Below, one piece after another: positions 8,414-16,531 of a stretch of DNA of 64,000 nucleotides. The DNA is from Clostridium_B lapidicellarium. Its GTDB lineage: Bacteria; Bacillota; Clostridia; Clostridiales; Clostridiaceae. The number at the start of each line of letters is the position of its first letter. The stretch's first letter is position 1. The translations under genes and the position numbers were made by a program. Where the stretch lies: the NCBI RefSeq assembly GCF_041224415.1, contig NZ_JBGFFE010000008.1, forward strand, positions 1 through 64,000. The letters are read 5' to 3'. Below the pieces are notes generated by a model, which worked only from the letters and a program-made list of their open reading frames with translations, was not told the origin of the DNA and did not search any database.

Positions 8414-9280
8414 ATGAAAATATCTGAAATTATGAAACAAAGAATGATATTCTCTTTTGAAGTATTTCCGCCAAAAAAGGATCAGCCTATGGATTATCTT
8501 TTAGACACTTTGAAACATCTTTATGTTTTTAATCCTGATTTTATTAGCTGCACTTATGGTGCAGGGGGAACTAATGCGGGCCGGAATATCGAAGTCTGCA
8601 GGGCAATTAAAAAAAGTGGGAGGACTGTTCCTGTAGCTCATTTTACCTGTATTGGCAATAGCATGGAAAATATAAGAAAAAGCTTGCAGATATATTTGAA
8701 CATGGGCATTGATCATGTCCTGGCACTGCGCGGCGATTTTCCAAAAGGATGGAAAGGTACAATGGGCGATTTTAATTATGCAAATGAATTGGTTGCATTT
8801 ATTAGAAAAAATTTTCCTGAATTCTGTATTGCTGTAGCAGGTAATCCTGAGAAGCATTTTCAGGCTAATTCTTTTGAAGAGGACATTGCCCACCTCCGTG
8901 TGAAACAGGACTCAGGTGCGGATTACATCATGACACAGCTGTGTCATGATGTGGATCAGTATGAGTGGTGGGTTGAAAAAATCCGGAAAGCGGGCATTTC
9001 ACTGCCGATTGATGTAGGAATAATGCCTGCCCTTTCAAAAGACTCCATTATCCGTATGACAGTATCCAACGGCAGTTCAATTCCAAGAGAGCTTGCAGAA
9101 ATAATTGCCAGGTACGGTGATAACCCAGAGGATTTTAAAAAGGCAGGAAAAGAATATACGATAAAACAAATGTACAGGTTCATAGATGCAGGGATAAATG
9201 GACTCCATATTTATTCTTTAAATAGGTGGAAGGATGTGTCTGATATTTTAAATGAGTCCGGTATTATGGGATTTAAATAA
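8414..9280 (+). CDS. metF: 5,10-methylenetetrahydrofolate reductase
   Basis: This FAD-dependent enzyme reduces methylene-tetrahydrofolate to methyl-tetrahydrofolate for methionine synthesis. In acetogens the same reaction belongs to the methyl branch of the Wood-Ljungdahl pathway. The 288-residue protein keeps the family features FSFEVFPPK near the N-terminus, SCTYGAGGT and the ALRGDFP segment. I prefer the ATG at 8414, where the family similarity begins. A GTG at 8339 would make the upstream hairpin code for 25 unrelated residues. About a third of its arginine codons are CGN, more than in adjacent genes, so transfer from elsewhere is possible. No metV or other folate gene is adjacent. Confidence 0.9.
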   Translation: MKISEIMKQRMIFSFEVFPPKKDQPMDYLLDTLKHLYVFNPDFISCTYGAGGTNAGRNIEVCRAIKKSGRTVPVAHFTCIGNSMENIRKSLQIYLNMGIDHVLALRGDFPKGWKGTMGDFNYANELVAFIRKNFPEFCIAVAGNPEKHFQANSFEEDIAHLRVKQDSGADYIMTQLCHDVDQYEWWVEKIRKAGISLPIDVGIMPALSKDSIIRMTVSNGSSIPRELAEIIARYGDNPEDFKKAGKEYTIKQMYRFIDAGINGLHIYSLNRWKDVSDILNESGIMGFK

Positions 9281-9293
9281 ACAAGTGCGGCAA

Positions 9294-10442
9294 TTAAAAG
9301 TTATTTATTATCCAGCTTTCCATTCTTCCCATGGAGGACTTAAGTTTGTCCATACTGTATGCATAGGATATCCTGATATGTCCTTCGCCCTTTTTACCAA
9401 AGGCGGAACCTGGTACTACGGCTACTTTGGCTTCTTTTAAAAGTTTTTCGCAGAATTCATCACTTTCCATGTTGAAGTTTTTTATGGATGGAAAAACATA
9501 AAAGGCGCCTTTGGGTAAATTCAGTTCAAATCCCAGATACTGCAATTTATCATACATATAGTCCCTTCTTTCCTTAAATCTTGAACGCATGTAGTTGACA
9601 TCTTCCATACAGCGCTTTAATCCCTCATAAGCCCCCCACTGGGAAACAGATGGAGCACAGGATACATTGTACTGGTGAACTTTTGCAATTTGATCCATAA
9701 ATGTTTTTACTGCACATACATAACCTATTCTGAGTCCTGTCATTGAAAACATCTTGGAAAAACCACTGACCAATATAACCTGATCTTTTATATCACTGTA
9801 TTGGGCCGGGGAATAATGCTCTCCCTCAAAGTTTATTGAAGCGTATATTTCATCGCTTATTACAACCAGTTTATTTTCCTTAATCAAATTATGAAGTTTC
9901 TTATTGTCATTTTCGGATAATACGGCACCTGTGGGATTAGATGGGTAGGATAAAACCATTGCCTTGGGTTTTTCATTTTCAAGTGTTCTTTTCAAATAGT
10001 CAAAGTCTATGGAAAAATCATCTTTTAAATTATAGGTGACTGCATTTCCACCTAAAATTTTCACACAGCTTTCATAAGCTGGATAAGCTGGATCCGGTAT
10101 GAGCACTTTATCACCGGGATTTATAAGGGCGGCAAACACATCCATCAGTGCTTCACTTCCACCTACTGTAACATAGATTTCATTTCTGCTGTAATTTATT
10201 TGAAGGTTCTTTAGATATTTTGATATTTCCTCTCTGAGTTCTATAATACCGGCATTTGGCGTATATGTAGTTTTGTTGTCTTCAATGGCCTTTATCATGG
10301 CTCTTTTGATTTTATAAGGTACATTGAAATCAGGTTGGCCTAGAGTTAGTGATATTGCATCCGGGTATTTCAGAACTTTATCGTAAAATTTTCTAATACC
10401 TGATATTTTTACAGATTGTACACTTCTTGATACTCTGTTCAA
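9294..10442 (-). CDS. Class I/II PLP-dependent aminotransferase, PatA-like
   Basis: This 382-residue fold-type I aminotransferase carries the PLP-binding Lys230 in SGFSKMFSMTGLR, the NPTG motif at residues 169-172 and the SDEIY motif. It resembles the aspartate aminotransferase/PatA group, which includes the N-acetyl-diaminopimelate aminotransferase of some Firmicutes. Position next to asd-dapA-dapB makes a role in diaminopimelate synthesis possible, but it is on the opposite strand and separately transcribed. The start is a TTG with GGGAAG 8 bases upstream. The substrate cannot be told from sequence alone. Confidence 0.85.
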   Translation of the reverse strand: MNRVSRSVQSVKISGIRKFYDKVLKYPDAISLTLGQPDFNVPYKIKRAMIKAIEDNKTTYTPNAGIIELREEISKYLKNLQINYSRNEIYVTVGGSEALMDVFAALINPGDKVLIPDPAYPAYESCVKILGGNAVTYNLKDDFSIDFDYLKRTLENEKPKAMVLSYPSNPTGAVLSENDNKKLHNLIKENKLVVISDEIYASINFEGEHYSPAQYSDIKDQVILVSGFSKMFSMTGLRIGYVCAVKTFMDQIAKVHQYNVSCAPSVSQWGAYEGLKRCMEDVNYMRSRFKERRDYMYDKLQYLGFELNLPKGAFYVFPSIKNFNMESDEFCEKLLKEAKVAVVPGSAFGKKGEGHIRISYAYSMDKLKSSMGRMESWIINNF

Positions 10443-10567
10443 ATTTACACTTCCCGTCTATTTCAAATTTATTTTTTCTTTATTTTTAATATATTTTTAT
10501 TATACTTTTATATTTTACAATTTTAAATGGATATAGTAAATAGATTATAGAGAGGAGAATAATAATA

Positions 10568-11278
10568 TTGATACAAAAAGTACTGGAATTAAAGAGCATT
10601 TCTAAGAAAAGAGGAAAGTTGCGGGTATTAAAAGATATTTCCTTTTCTATAAGTAAAGGTGAAATCTGCGGATTTGTAGGAAAAAATGGTGCTGGGAAGA
10701 CTACGCTGATCAAAATTATAACGGGTATGTTATTTCCAGATGAAGGTGAAATTATAATAGGAGGAAAGAGTCTTGAAACTGAAAGAGAAGAGGCATTGCA
10801 AAATGTGGGCGCTATAGTGGAAACGCCGGAGTTTTACGGATACATGACAGGAAGACAAAATTTAAATTATATAGCAAGTATGCTGGAAAATGTTACAAAA
10901 GATAAAATAGAAGATGTTATTAAATATTCTAAATTAGGTGTAAAAATTGATAAAAAAGTGAAGACCTATTCTTTGGGAATGAAGCAGAGGCTGGGCCTTG
11001 CCCAAGCTCTTATGGGTGAAATATCTCTTTTAATATTGGATGAACCTACGAATGGTTTGGATCCAATTGGAGTTGTGGAACTTAAAAAAACTATAAAGAT
11101 TTTAGCTGAAGAGAAAGGGGTATGTGTTTTTATATCCTCACATATTTTAAGCGAAATAGAGAGTATATGTACAAAGGTTATTTTTATAAATGAGGGTAAA
11201 ATTGTGGGAACCTGTTCTAATTTAAAACAAAATCTAGAAGAAAAATTCATAGAAATGATGGGGGAAAATGATGAATAA
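10568..11278 (+). CDS. ABC transporter ATP-binding protein (BcrA type)
   Basis: This 236-residue ATPase would energise the membrane protein encoded next to it. It has Walker A GKNGAGKTT (residues 38-46), the signature YSLGMKQRL near residue 134 and Walker B LLILDEPTNGLDP. The sequence is closest in style to BcrA-like ATPases of antibiotic or peptide exporters. The start is a TTG after GAGAGGAG. Its 3' end overlaps the permease start by 8-11 bases, so the two are translationally coupled. A two-component system follows, which often senses the same compound. Confidence 0.93.
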   Translation: MIQKVLELKSISKKRGKLRVLKDISFSISKGEICGFVGKNGAGKTTLIKIITGMLFPDEGEIIIGGKSLETEREEALQNVGAIVETPEFYGYMTGRQNLNYIASMLENVTKDKIEDVIKYSKLGVKIDKKVKTYSLGMKQRLGLAQALMGEISLLILDEPTNGLDPIGVVELKKTIKILAEEKGVCVFISSHILSEIESICTKVIFINEGKIVGTCSNLKQNLEEKFIEMMGENDE

Positions 11279-12434
11279 GTATATATGGGAGGAAGTAAAA
11301 AGAATAATAATTAAAAAGAAAATTTGGATTGTTATTGTTATTATGATTACAATTGGCTTTGGATTGATAAGTATATTGAAGACAAATACCCTAGAAGTAC
11401 AAATCCAGAAATATAAGGCTCTTCTTGTCAACCAAAAAATGGGCAGGGATAAAGCTAATTCAGAACTCAAAAAAGCTGAATTTTCCAGAGATATAGTGAG
11501 TACCCAGAAGGAGATAAAGGATAAGGAAAAACAATTGAATGAAATAAAAAGTTATGATAGATCAAAACTGGATCAGCGGATTCAAAAATTGAAAAAGAAA
11601 AATAATCCTGAGAATGAATACAAGCTGCTTCAATTGAAATATGAGAAAAAATACAATATAGGAAAAAGTGAACTTATACCAAAGGGGATGTATTCAGCTA
11701 TGGAAATTCTGACATATTTTATACCGGTGTTTTTTTTACTTATTCTCATTGTATTTTTATCCGATATAGTGTCAGGAGATTATTCCCCAAATACAATTAA
11801 AAATTTGGTTACAAAGCCTATTTCAAGGAAGAAAATCATTGTGTCCAAATTTGCTGCTTCCATGATTTTAAATATAGGTATGTTGATTGCAAGTACCTTA
11901 ATATTCATATTGGAAGCTGGAATTCATCTGGGTTTTTCAGATTACAGACTGCCTTTTGATGTAGGTGCAAGGTATGTTTTTGACAGTTCTCTTACGTTAA
12001 GTCCAATAACTTCACAGATGAAGTATGTGAGTGGAAGCAGATCAATTATTCCACTCTGGAGTGCAATTATCGAATTGCTATTGATTGCAATAATTGTTTC
12101 AGCTGCTATTATATCAATAATTTTGCTCATATCGGTTTTCTGCAGAAATTCACTTGTTTCCTCCCTTGTAAGTTTTATACTAATTGGAGGAACAGCTGTC
12201 TGGTACCTTTTTGGTTTTGCAGGCAGATATGTTGTATCGGCAAAATACGGAGCTTTTGTAAAATTTCTGCCCATTCCATATATAGTTGATGTAATGGGGG
12301 TTTTAAGCGGTGATATTTCTGTGCAGCTTACCAGCACTATAAATGTGTTTTCTGTATTGATGGTCTGTTTGGCATGGACTTCAATTATGCTGTTTTTGAG
12401 CAGTTATGTTTTTGGTAAGAGGGATTTTGATTGA
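11268..12434 (+). CDS. ABC-2 type transporter permease
   Basis: This 388-residue membrane protein is the likely partner of the preceding ATPase. A first membrane segment (about residues 13-31) is followed by a long, charged, probably coiled-coil region (about 45-135). At least five further hydrophobic segments run to the C-terminus. That layout is usual for ABC-2 permeases of bacitracin/lantibiotic-type exporters. It begins at ATGATG inside the end of the ATPase gene; either ATG could be used. The substrate is unknown. Confidence 0.88.
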   Translation: MMNKYIWEEVKRIIIKKKIWIVIVIMITIGFGLISILKTNTLEVQIQKYKALLVNQKMGRDKANSELKKAEFSRDIVSTQKEIKDKEKQLNEIKSYDRSKLDQRIQKLKKKNNPENEYKLLQLKYEKKYNIGKSELIPKGMYSAMEILTYFIPVFFLLILIVFLSDIVSGDYSPNTIKNLVTKPISRKKIIVSKFAASMILNIGMLIASTLIFILEAGIHLGFSDYRLPFDVGARYVFDSSLTLSPITSQMKYVSGSRSIIPLWSAIIELLLIAIIVSAAIISIILLISVFCRNSLVSSLVSFILIGGTAVWYLFGFAGRYVVSAKYGAFVKFLPIPYIVDVMGVLSGDISVQLTSTINVFSVLMVCLAWTSIMLFLSSYVFGKRDFD

Positions 12435-12472
12435 AAATACAAAGTGCTATAATTTTAAATTGGGTGATTGTT

Positions 12473-13162
12473 GTGAAGAAAAATATATTGATAATAGATG
12501 ATGACAATGACATAAGAAATATGCTTGTGAATTATTTTAAAAAGGAAGATTACTTGGTGTATTATGCTTCTGATGGAGAGAAGGGTCTGCAAATTTTGGA
12601 ATCCAAGTCAGTTTCTCTGATAATTCTAGATATTATGATGCCAAAGATGGATGGCTATACCATGTTGTCTAAACTCAGAGAATTCTCAAGTGTGCCTGTT
12701 ATACTTCTCACTGCAAAAGACCAGCAAATGGACAAGATAAGGGGATTTATAGTTGGATGTGATGATTACATAGTAAATCCCTTTGATTTTACAGAACTTT
12801 CATTGAGGGTGTTAGCTGTACTCAGAAGATCTAAAGTCAGTAATACCCTGCAGAACCACGTGTTGAAAATTAGGGATATAGAAATAAATACCCTGGAACA
12901 TACAGTAAAAAAAGATAATAGGGAAATTGTACTTACTCCGAAGGAATATGAGATTTTGTATACACTGGCATCAAATAGGGGTCGGGTATATTCCACCAGA
13001 ATGCTCTATGAAATAATTTGGAAAGATACCTTTATGGAAAATGACAATACTGTAACCATGCATGTTAAAAATTTAAGGAGAAAACTAGGAGACAGTGTTA
13101 AACAGGGAAAATATATAAAAACCATATGGGGAGTGGGCTATAAAATTGAAAAAAATATTTAA
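12473..13162 (+). CDS. OmpR/PhoB-family response regulator lacking the conserved receiver lysine
   Basis: This is a cytoplasmic DNA-binding regulator of 230 residues. The N-terminal receiver domain has the acidic pair Asp10-Asp11, the phospho-acceptor Asp53 in LDIMMPKMDG and Thr80. The C-terminal winged helix (about residues 128-228) has the usual IWGVGYK ending. The normally invariant lysine of the DDYxxKPF motif is Asn102 here (DDYIVNPF), which may alter switching. The GTG start at 12473 follows a weak GGGTGA site; an earlier TTG at 12431 would add an unlikely hydrophobic tail. It is followed directly by its sensor kinase. Confidence 0.93.
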   Translation: MKKNILIIDDDNDIRNMLVNYFKKEDYLVYYASDGEKGLQILESKSVSLIILDIMMPKMDGYTMLSKLREFSSVPVILLTAKDQQMDKIRGFIVGCDDYIVNPFDFTELSLRVLAVLRRSKVSNTLQNHVLKIRDIEINTLEHTVKKDNREIVLTPKEYEILYTLASNRGRVYSTRMLYEIIWKDTFMENDNTVTMHVKNLRRKLGDSVKQGKYIKTIWGVGYKIEKNI

Positions 13163-14513
13163 ACTCAGAAGTGAACTGGTTTTTTCTGCAGTTATTTCGG
13201 TAATTGTATCACTTATACTTGCAGTTTTTTTAAGAGAATTTGTTTTGGGTTCTTTTTTAAATAGTTATAATGATACCCCCGAATATATACATAAAAATAT
13301 GATTACTCCAGTTGAACGGGACTTGAAGAACATGGATATGAATGATCCTGGAGAATTACAGAAATATATGAGTGAAGAATATAGCATGACTTACTATATT
13401 TTTGTAGTGAGAAAAGACGGAAAGGTGATAGCTTCAAACAACAGGGAAATTAAAAGTCTAGATAATAATCAGATTGAAAATGGAAAGAAGACATTTGAAT
13501 TTTTAAATGCCCATAGAGATAATCTGGTTAAAATAACCAGGTGTGATTATGTAAAAGATGGGTACTATTTGTATTACATATATACGGGTTATGGTAAATT
13601 GGATAATAGCAATATTGTAGGTATGATGGCAGTTTTAATCTTCATAATTGTATTTTTCATGCTCATATGGAGGCGTATATCTTATATATCCCAAATAAAA
13701 TCAACGGTTAGAAGTATCGCTGAAGGTGATCTATCCAAAAGAGTTCCTCTTAAATACAAAAATGAACTCAGGGAATTATCCGAAGATGTAAATTACATGG
13801 CTTCAAAAATAGAAAGGGAAGAGAAAAACAGAAACGAATTTTTTACTAATATATCCCATGATCTGAGAACTCCTTTGACCACTATACTGGGATATATAGA
13901 TATGATTAAAAATGGAAAATATGATTCAGAACATGAACTCAATGATTATATAGATATAATGAACAGAAAAGGATTGTATTTAAAAAACATGCTGGATGAT
14001 TTCTTTGAATATTCAAAATTGGCTTCCAATGACATAATACTGGAAAAACAATATTTGCAGTTAAATGAACTGGCAAGGCAGGTAACCGAAGAAGATGAAG
14101 ATGAATTTATACGGAAGGGCTTGAAGTTTTCACTCAAATTACCTCAGGAATCTATTGGTATTGAGGTAGATCCCGATCTATTTTTAAGGACAGTAAACAA
14201 CCTTTTAAGTAATGCACTTAAGTATTCTAAGAATGGTACGACTGTTGAGCTCAAGGCAGGTAGGGAAAAATACAATGATAGTTTTTATTCAGTAGTTTCA
14301 GTGTCAAATATTCCTAAAGTTCCAATTGATGATGAAGATATGGAGAATTTTTTTGAGAGATCATACAAGAGGGATTTATCTAGGAAAGAAGAGGGCAGCG
14401 GCCTTGGGTTGTCAATTGTAAAAGAAATAGTTAAACTTCATGGTGGGTTTGTAAAGGTGTTTAGAGAAAATAAAAAACTGACATTTAAAATATTTCTACA
14501 GATGAAATGTTAA
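13146..14513 (+). CDS. Sensor histidine kinase, VanS-like
   Basis: This membrane sensor of 455 residues has transmembrane helices at about 12-30 and 159-176 around an extracytoplasmic region of roughly 125 residues. A HAMP domain (about 177-228), the phospho-acceptor His238 in NISHDLRTP and an ATPase domain (NNLLSNALKYSKNG, then GSGLGLSIVKEI) follow. The first glycine box of the ATPase is not in the usual DxGxG form and reads SVSNIPKVPIDDEDM, as in VanS-like kinases. The TTG start overlaps the regulator gene by 17 bases. With the ABC genes ahead it looks like a sensing and export unit for a wall-active compound; this is inference. Confidence 0.92.
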   Translation: MKKIFKLRSELVFSAVISVIVSLILAVFLREFVLGSFLNSYNDTPEYIHKNMITPVERDLKNMDMNDPGELQKYMSEEYSMTYYIFVVRKDGKVIASNNREIKSLDNNQIENGKKTFEFLNAHRDNLVKITRCDYVKDGYYLYYIYTGYGKLDNSNIVGMMAVLIFIIVFFMLIWRRISYISQIKSTVRSIAEGDLSKRVPLKYKNELRELSEDVNYMASKIEREEKNRNEFFTNISHDLRTPLTTILGYIDMIKNGKYDSEHELNDYIDIMNRKGLYLKNMLDDFFEYSKLASNDIILEKQYLQLNELARQVTEEDEDEFIRKGLKFSLKLPQESIGIEVDPDLFLRTVNNLLSNALKYSKNGTTVELKAGREKYNDSFYSVVSVSNIPKVPIDDEDMENFFERSYKRDLSRKEEGSGLGLSIVKEIVKLHGGFVKVFRENKKLTFKIFLQMKC

Positions 14514-14547
14514 ATTTAAGTGAATTGATAATTTGATTTATAGGGTG

Positions 14548-14598
14548 AAAAGATATAACTTGATTGCTGAATTTCAGTAACTAGGTTATATCTTTTTG
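14548..14598. terminator. Bidirectional terminator between the kinase gene and the tRNA cluster
   Basis: AAAGATATAAC pairs with GTTATATCTTT. An inner CTGAA/TTCAG pair is also present. A T run follows on the plus strand and a shorter one on the minus strand. It separates the convergent kinase gene and tRNA operon. Confidence 0.75.
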
Positions 14599-14602
14599 GG
14601 TT

Positions 14603-14676
14603 TGGAGGCGCCACCCAGATTTGAACTGGGGATGAAGGTTTTGCAGACCTCTGCCTTACCGCTTGGCTATAGCGCC
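14603..14676 (-). tRNA. tRNA-Cys (anticodon GCA)
   Basis: The cloverleaf reads GGCGCTATAGCC at the 5' end with anticodon GCA. The T arm is CCCAG-TTCAAAT-CTGGG. The acceptor stem closes with GGCGCC, and CCA is encoded. It is the last of five tRNAs in the operon. Confidence 0.95.
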
Positions 14677-14686
14677 CTATCTAAAA

Positions 14687-14761
14687 TGGAGCGGAAGACG
14701 GGATTTGAACCCGCGACATCCACCTTGGCAAGGTGGCACTCTACCACTGAGTCACTCCCGC
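14687..14761 (-). tRNA. tRNA-Gly (anticodon GCC)
   Basis: The gene starts GCGGGAGTGACTC on the minus strand. The anticodon stem CCACC-TTGCCAA-GGTGG exposes GCC, the T loop is GTTCAAATC, and CCA is encoded. Confidence 0.96.
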
Positions 14762-14775
14762 ATGCTTCAAAATAA

Positions 14776-14851
<76 letters not shown>

Positions 14852-14854
14852 CAA

Positions 14855-14931
14855 TGGCGACCCAGAAGGGGTTCGGACCCTCGACCTCCGGCGTGACAGG
14901 CCGGCACTCTAACCAACTGAGCCACTGGGCC
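14855..14931 (-). tRNA. tRNA-Asp (anticodon GTC)
   Basis: The acceptor stem GGCCCAG pairs with CTGGGTC using one G-T pair. The anticodon stem GCCGG-CCTGTCAC-GCCGG exposes GTC, the discriminator is G, and CCA is encoded. Confidence 0.96.
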
Positions 14932-14943
14932 GTAATCATAATA

Positions 14944-15019
14944 TGGTGGGCACAACAGGGCTCGAACCTGTGACCCCCTGCTTGTAAGGCAGATGCTCTC
15001 CCAGCTGAGCTATGCGCCC
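14944..15019 (-). tRNA. tRNA-Val (anticodon TAC)
   Basis: This is the first gene of the operon. GGGCGCA pairs with TGTGCCC, the anticodon loop CTTACAA gives TAC, the T arm is CAGGTTCGAGCCTG, and CCA is encoded. Confidence 0.96.
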
Positions 15020-15048
15020 ATAAGCACATTATTACCACGACAATTCAT

Positions 15049-15077
15049 ATTATATATTGAGTTCTAGATATTGTCAA
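15049..15077 (-). promoter_or_regulatory. Promoter of the five-tRNA operon
   Basis: On the minus strand TTGACA (15077-15072), an exact 17-base spacer and TATAAT (15054-15049) form a consensus housekeeping promoter. It lies about 30 bases before tRNA-Val, as expected for a strong stable-RNA promoter. Confidence 0.85.
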
Positions 15078-15209
15078 TACTCTAGGCAAAATTTAAAGTT
15101 AAAAAAGTGATTTTAGATTTATCCAATTTTGCAATGTCGATATTTGACAATAGAAATTTGAATATAGATTTTGTTTGGATGCATACTATTTTTGAAGGGA
15201 GTGTGAAAG

Positions 15210-16112
15210 ATGCTGCTATTAACAATAGTTTACGATAAAGAAAGAAAAGAGATAATACAGGGAATTCAAGAACTAAAAGAGTATTTCAGACATAAAGGTG
15301 TGCTTATTGGAATATATGAAAGTATGGAATCTAATACTCACTTCCTTAAGTTATTTTGTGATAGGGAAATTGATAACAAGCTTAGAAATATATTTAATAT
15401 GTATATTGCAAATATTATATACAATATAGTGATAGAAGAATTTTGTGAAGAGGATATCTTAGCTTTTTTATCCAATGAATATTTTTTCCTTAAATATGAT
15501 GAGCTGGAAGAAATCAGGCTGGAGAGCATGAAGGTGCTTGAAGGCGGAATGAAAATTATAGATGAAAATTCAATATCATGTATAAATAAAAGAAATGATA
15601 TACTGGATAAAATATCTAAGTGCATAAGTGAAAATAATGAAATAAATATAGATGGATTCATAACTTTTAGAATAAAAGAACTTCTGGGTGATCTGGAGAG
15701 TATAGTTGACAAAGTAGTGGAAAAATATATGGTAAACAAGGAATACAATGAATTTATAAAACTTTTAAAATATTTTGTAGAAATTCAAGAAAGTAAAATA
15801 GATTATTTAAGTATAATAATTGACAATAATGGAAAATATATAATAAAAGATGGAGAGAGGGATATAACAAGAAGTTTTTTTAAGGAATTCACAGAATTAA
15901 ATCATGACGAAAATATGACTTCGGATTTGGATGACATTTTGATAAGTGCACTTATAACTGCTTCACCCAGTAAAATTGTAATTCACTGTGCTGAGAATTG
16001 TAGGAATCCAGAACTTATAAATACTATTGAAAAAGTTTTTACCGGCAGAGTTAAATTTTGCAATAATTGTAGTATATGTGAGTCTATAAAAAATAATTTT
16101 AATAGAATTTAA
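15210..16112 (+). CDS. ytxC: Putative sporulation protein YtxC
   Basis: This 300-residue, charged, probably cytoplasmic protein has no obvious signal peptide or membrane helix. It is long-helical in its middle part and ends with a short cysteine-containing segment, CNNCSICESI. It resembles the YtxC family of spore formers, and its position directly ahead of thrS matches the ytxC-thrS neighbourhood in Bacillus and clostridia. The molecular function of YtxC is unknown. A GAAGGGAG ribosome site precedes the ATG. I see no clear promoter consensus, although TTGACA occurs at 15144-15149. Confidence 0.7.
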   Translation: MLLLTIVYDKERKEIIQGIQELKEYFRHKGVLIGIYESMESNTHFLKLFCDREIDNKLRNIFNMYIANIIYNIVIEEFCEEDILAFLSNEYFFLKYDELEEIRLESMKVLEGGMKIIDENSISCINKRNDILDKISKCISENNEINIDGFITFRIKELLGDLESIVDKVVEKYMVNKEYNEFIKLLKYFVEIQESKIDYLSIIIDNNGKYIIKDGERDITRSFFKEFTELNHDENMTSDLDDILISALITASPSKIVIHCAENCRNPELINTIEKVFTGRVKFCNNCSICESIKNNFNRI

Positions 16113-16120
16113 TTTTTTTA

Positions 16121-16149
16121 TTGACAGAGTCATTTTAGAATAATATAAT
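16121..16149 (+). promoter_or_regulatory. Promoter of the thrS T-box transcript
   Basis: TTGACA (16121-16126), a 17-base spacer and TATAAT (16144-16149) form a consensus promoter immediately after ytxC. Transcription would start near 16156, just before the T-box leader. Confidence 0.85.
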
Positions 16150-16154
16150 AAAGC

Positions 16155-16415
16155 CAAATAGAAGTAAAAACTGTGAAAGGGAAAAGTAGACGGATCAATT
16201 ATTTTAAGAGAGAGGAATTGCAAGCTGAAAAATTCCTTAGGTAAAATCTGTTGAAAAACCACCCGGGAGTTGTATACTGAATTTTTATTAAGTATTTCCG
16301 CTGGCCAGCGTTAAAGGTTGAGAGAATAGTGTATGAGATCTTTGGCTTTATACTGTTAAGTTGGGTGGAACCGCGGTAATACTCGTCCCATAAGAGGGAG
16401 GAGCTTTTTTTTATT
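16155..16415 (+). promoter_or_regulatory. T-box riboswitch, threonine specifier, upstream of thrS
   Basis: The conserved T-box bulge sequence TTGGGTGGAACCGCGG lies at 16361-16376. It is followed by a terminator stem (CTCGTCCC with GGGAGGAG) and an uninterrupted T run near 16404. The specifier is most likely ACC (Thr) at 16258-16260. Aligning this leader with the pheS leader downstream places ACC exactly where TTC lies there. Uncharged tRNA-Thr would stabilise the antiterminator and turn on thrS. Confidence 0.92.
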
Positions 16416-16531
16416 CATTTTTATACTTTAACCAAAGATTGGATATTTTTATTTTATTATCAGGTGAATGATGAAATTACTTGAAAAAGGAAATTTTTGA
16501 AATCGGAAGATTTATTAAGGAGGAATAAATA

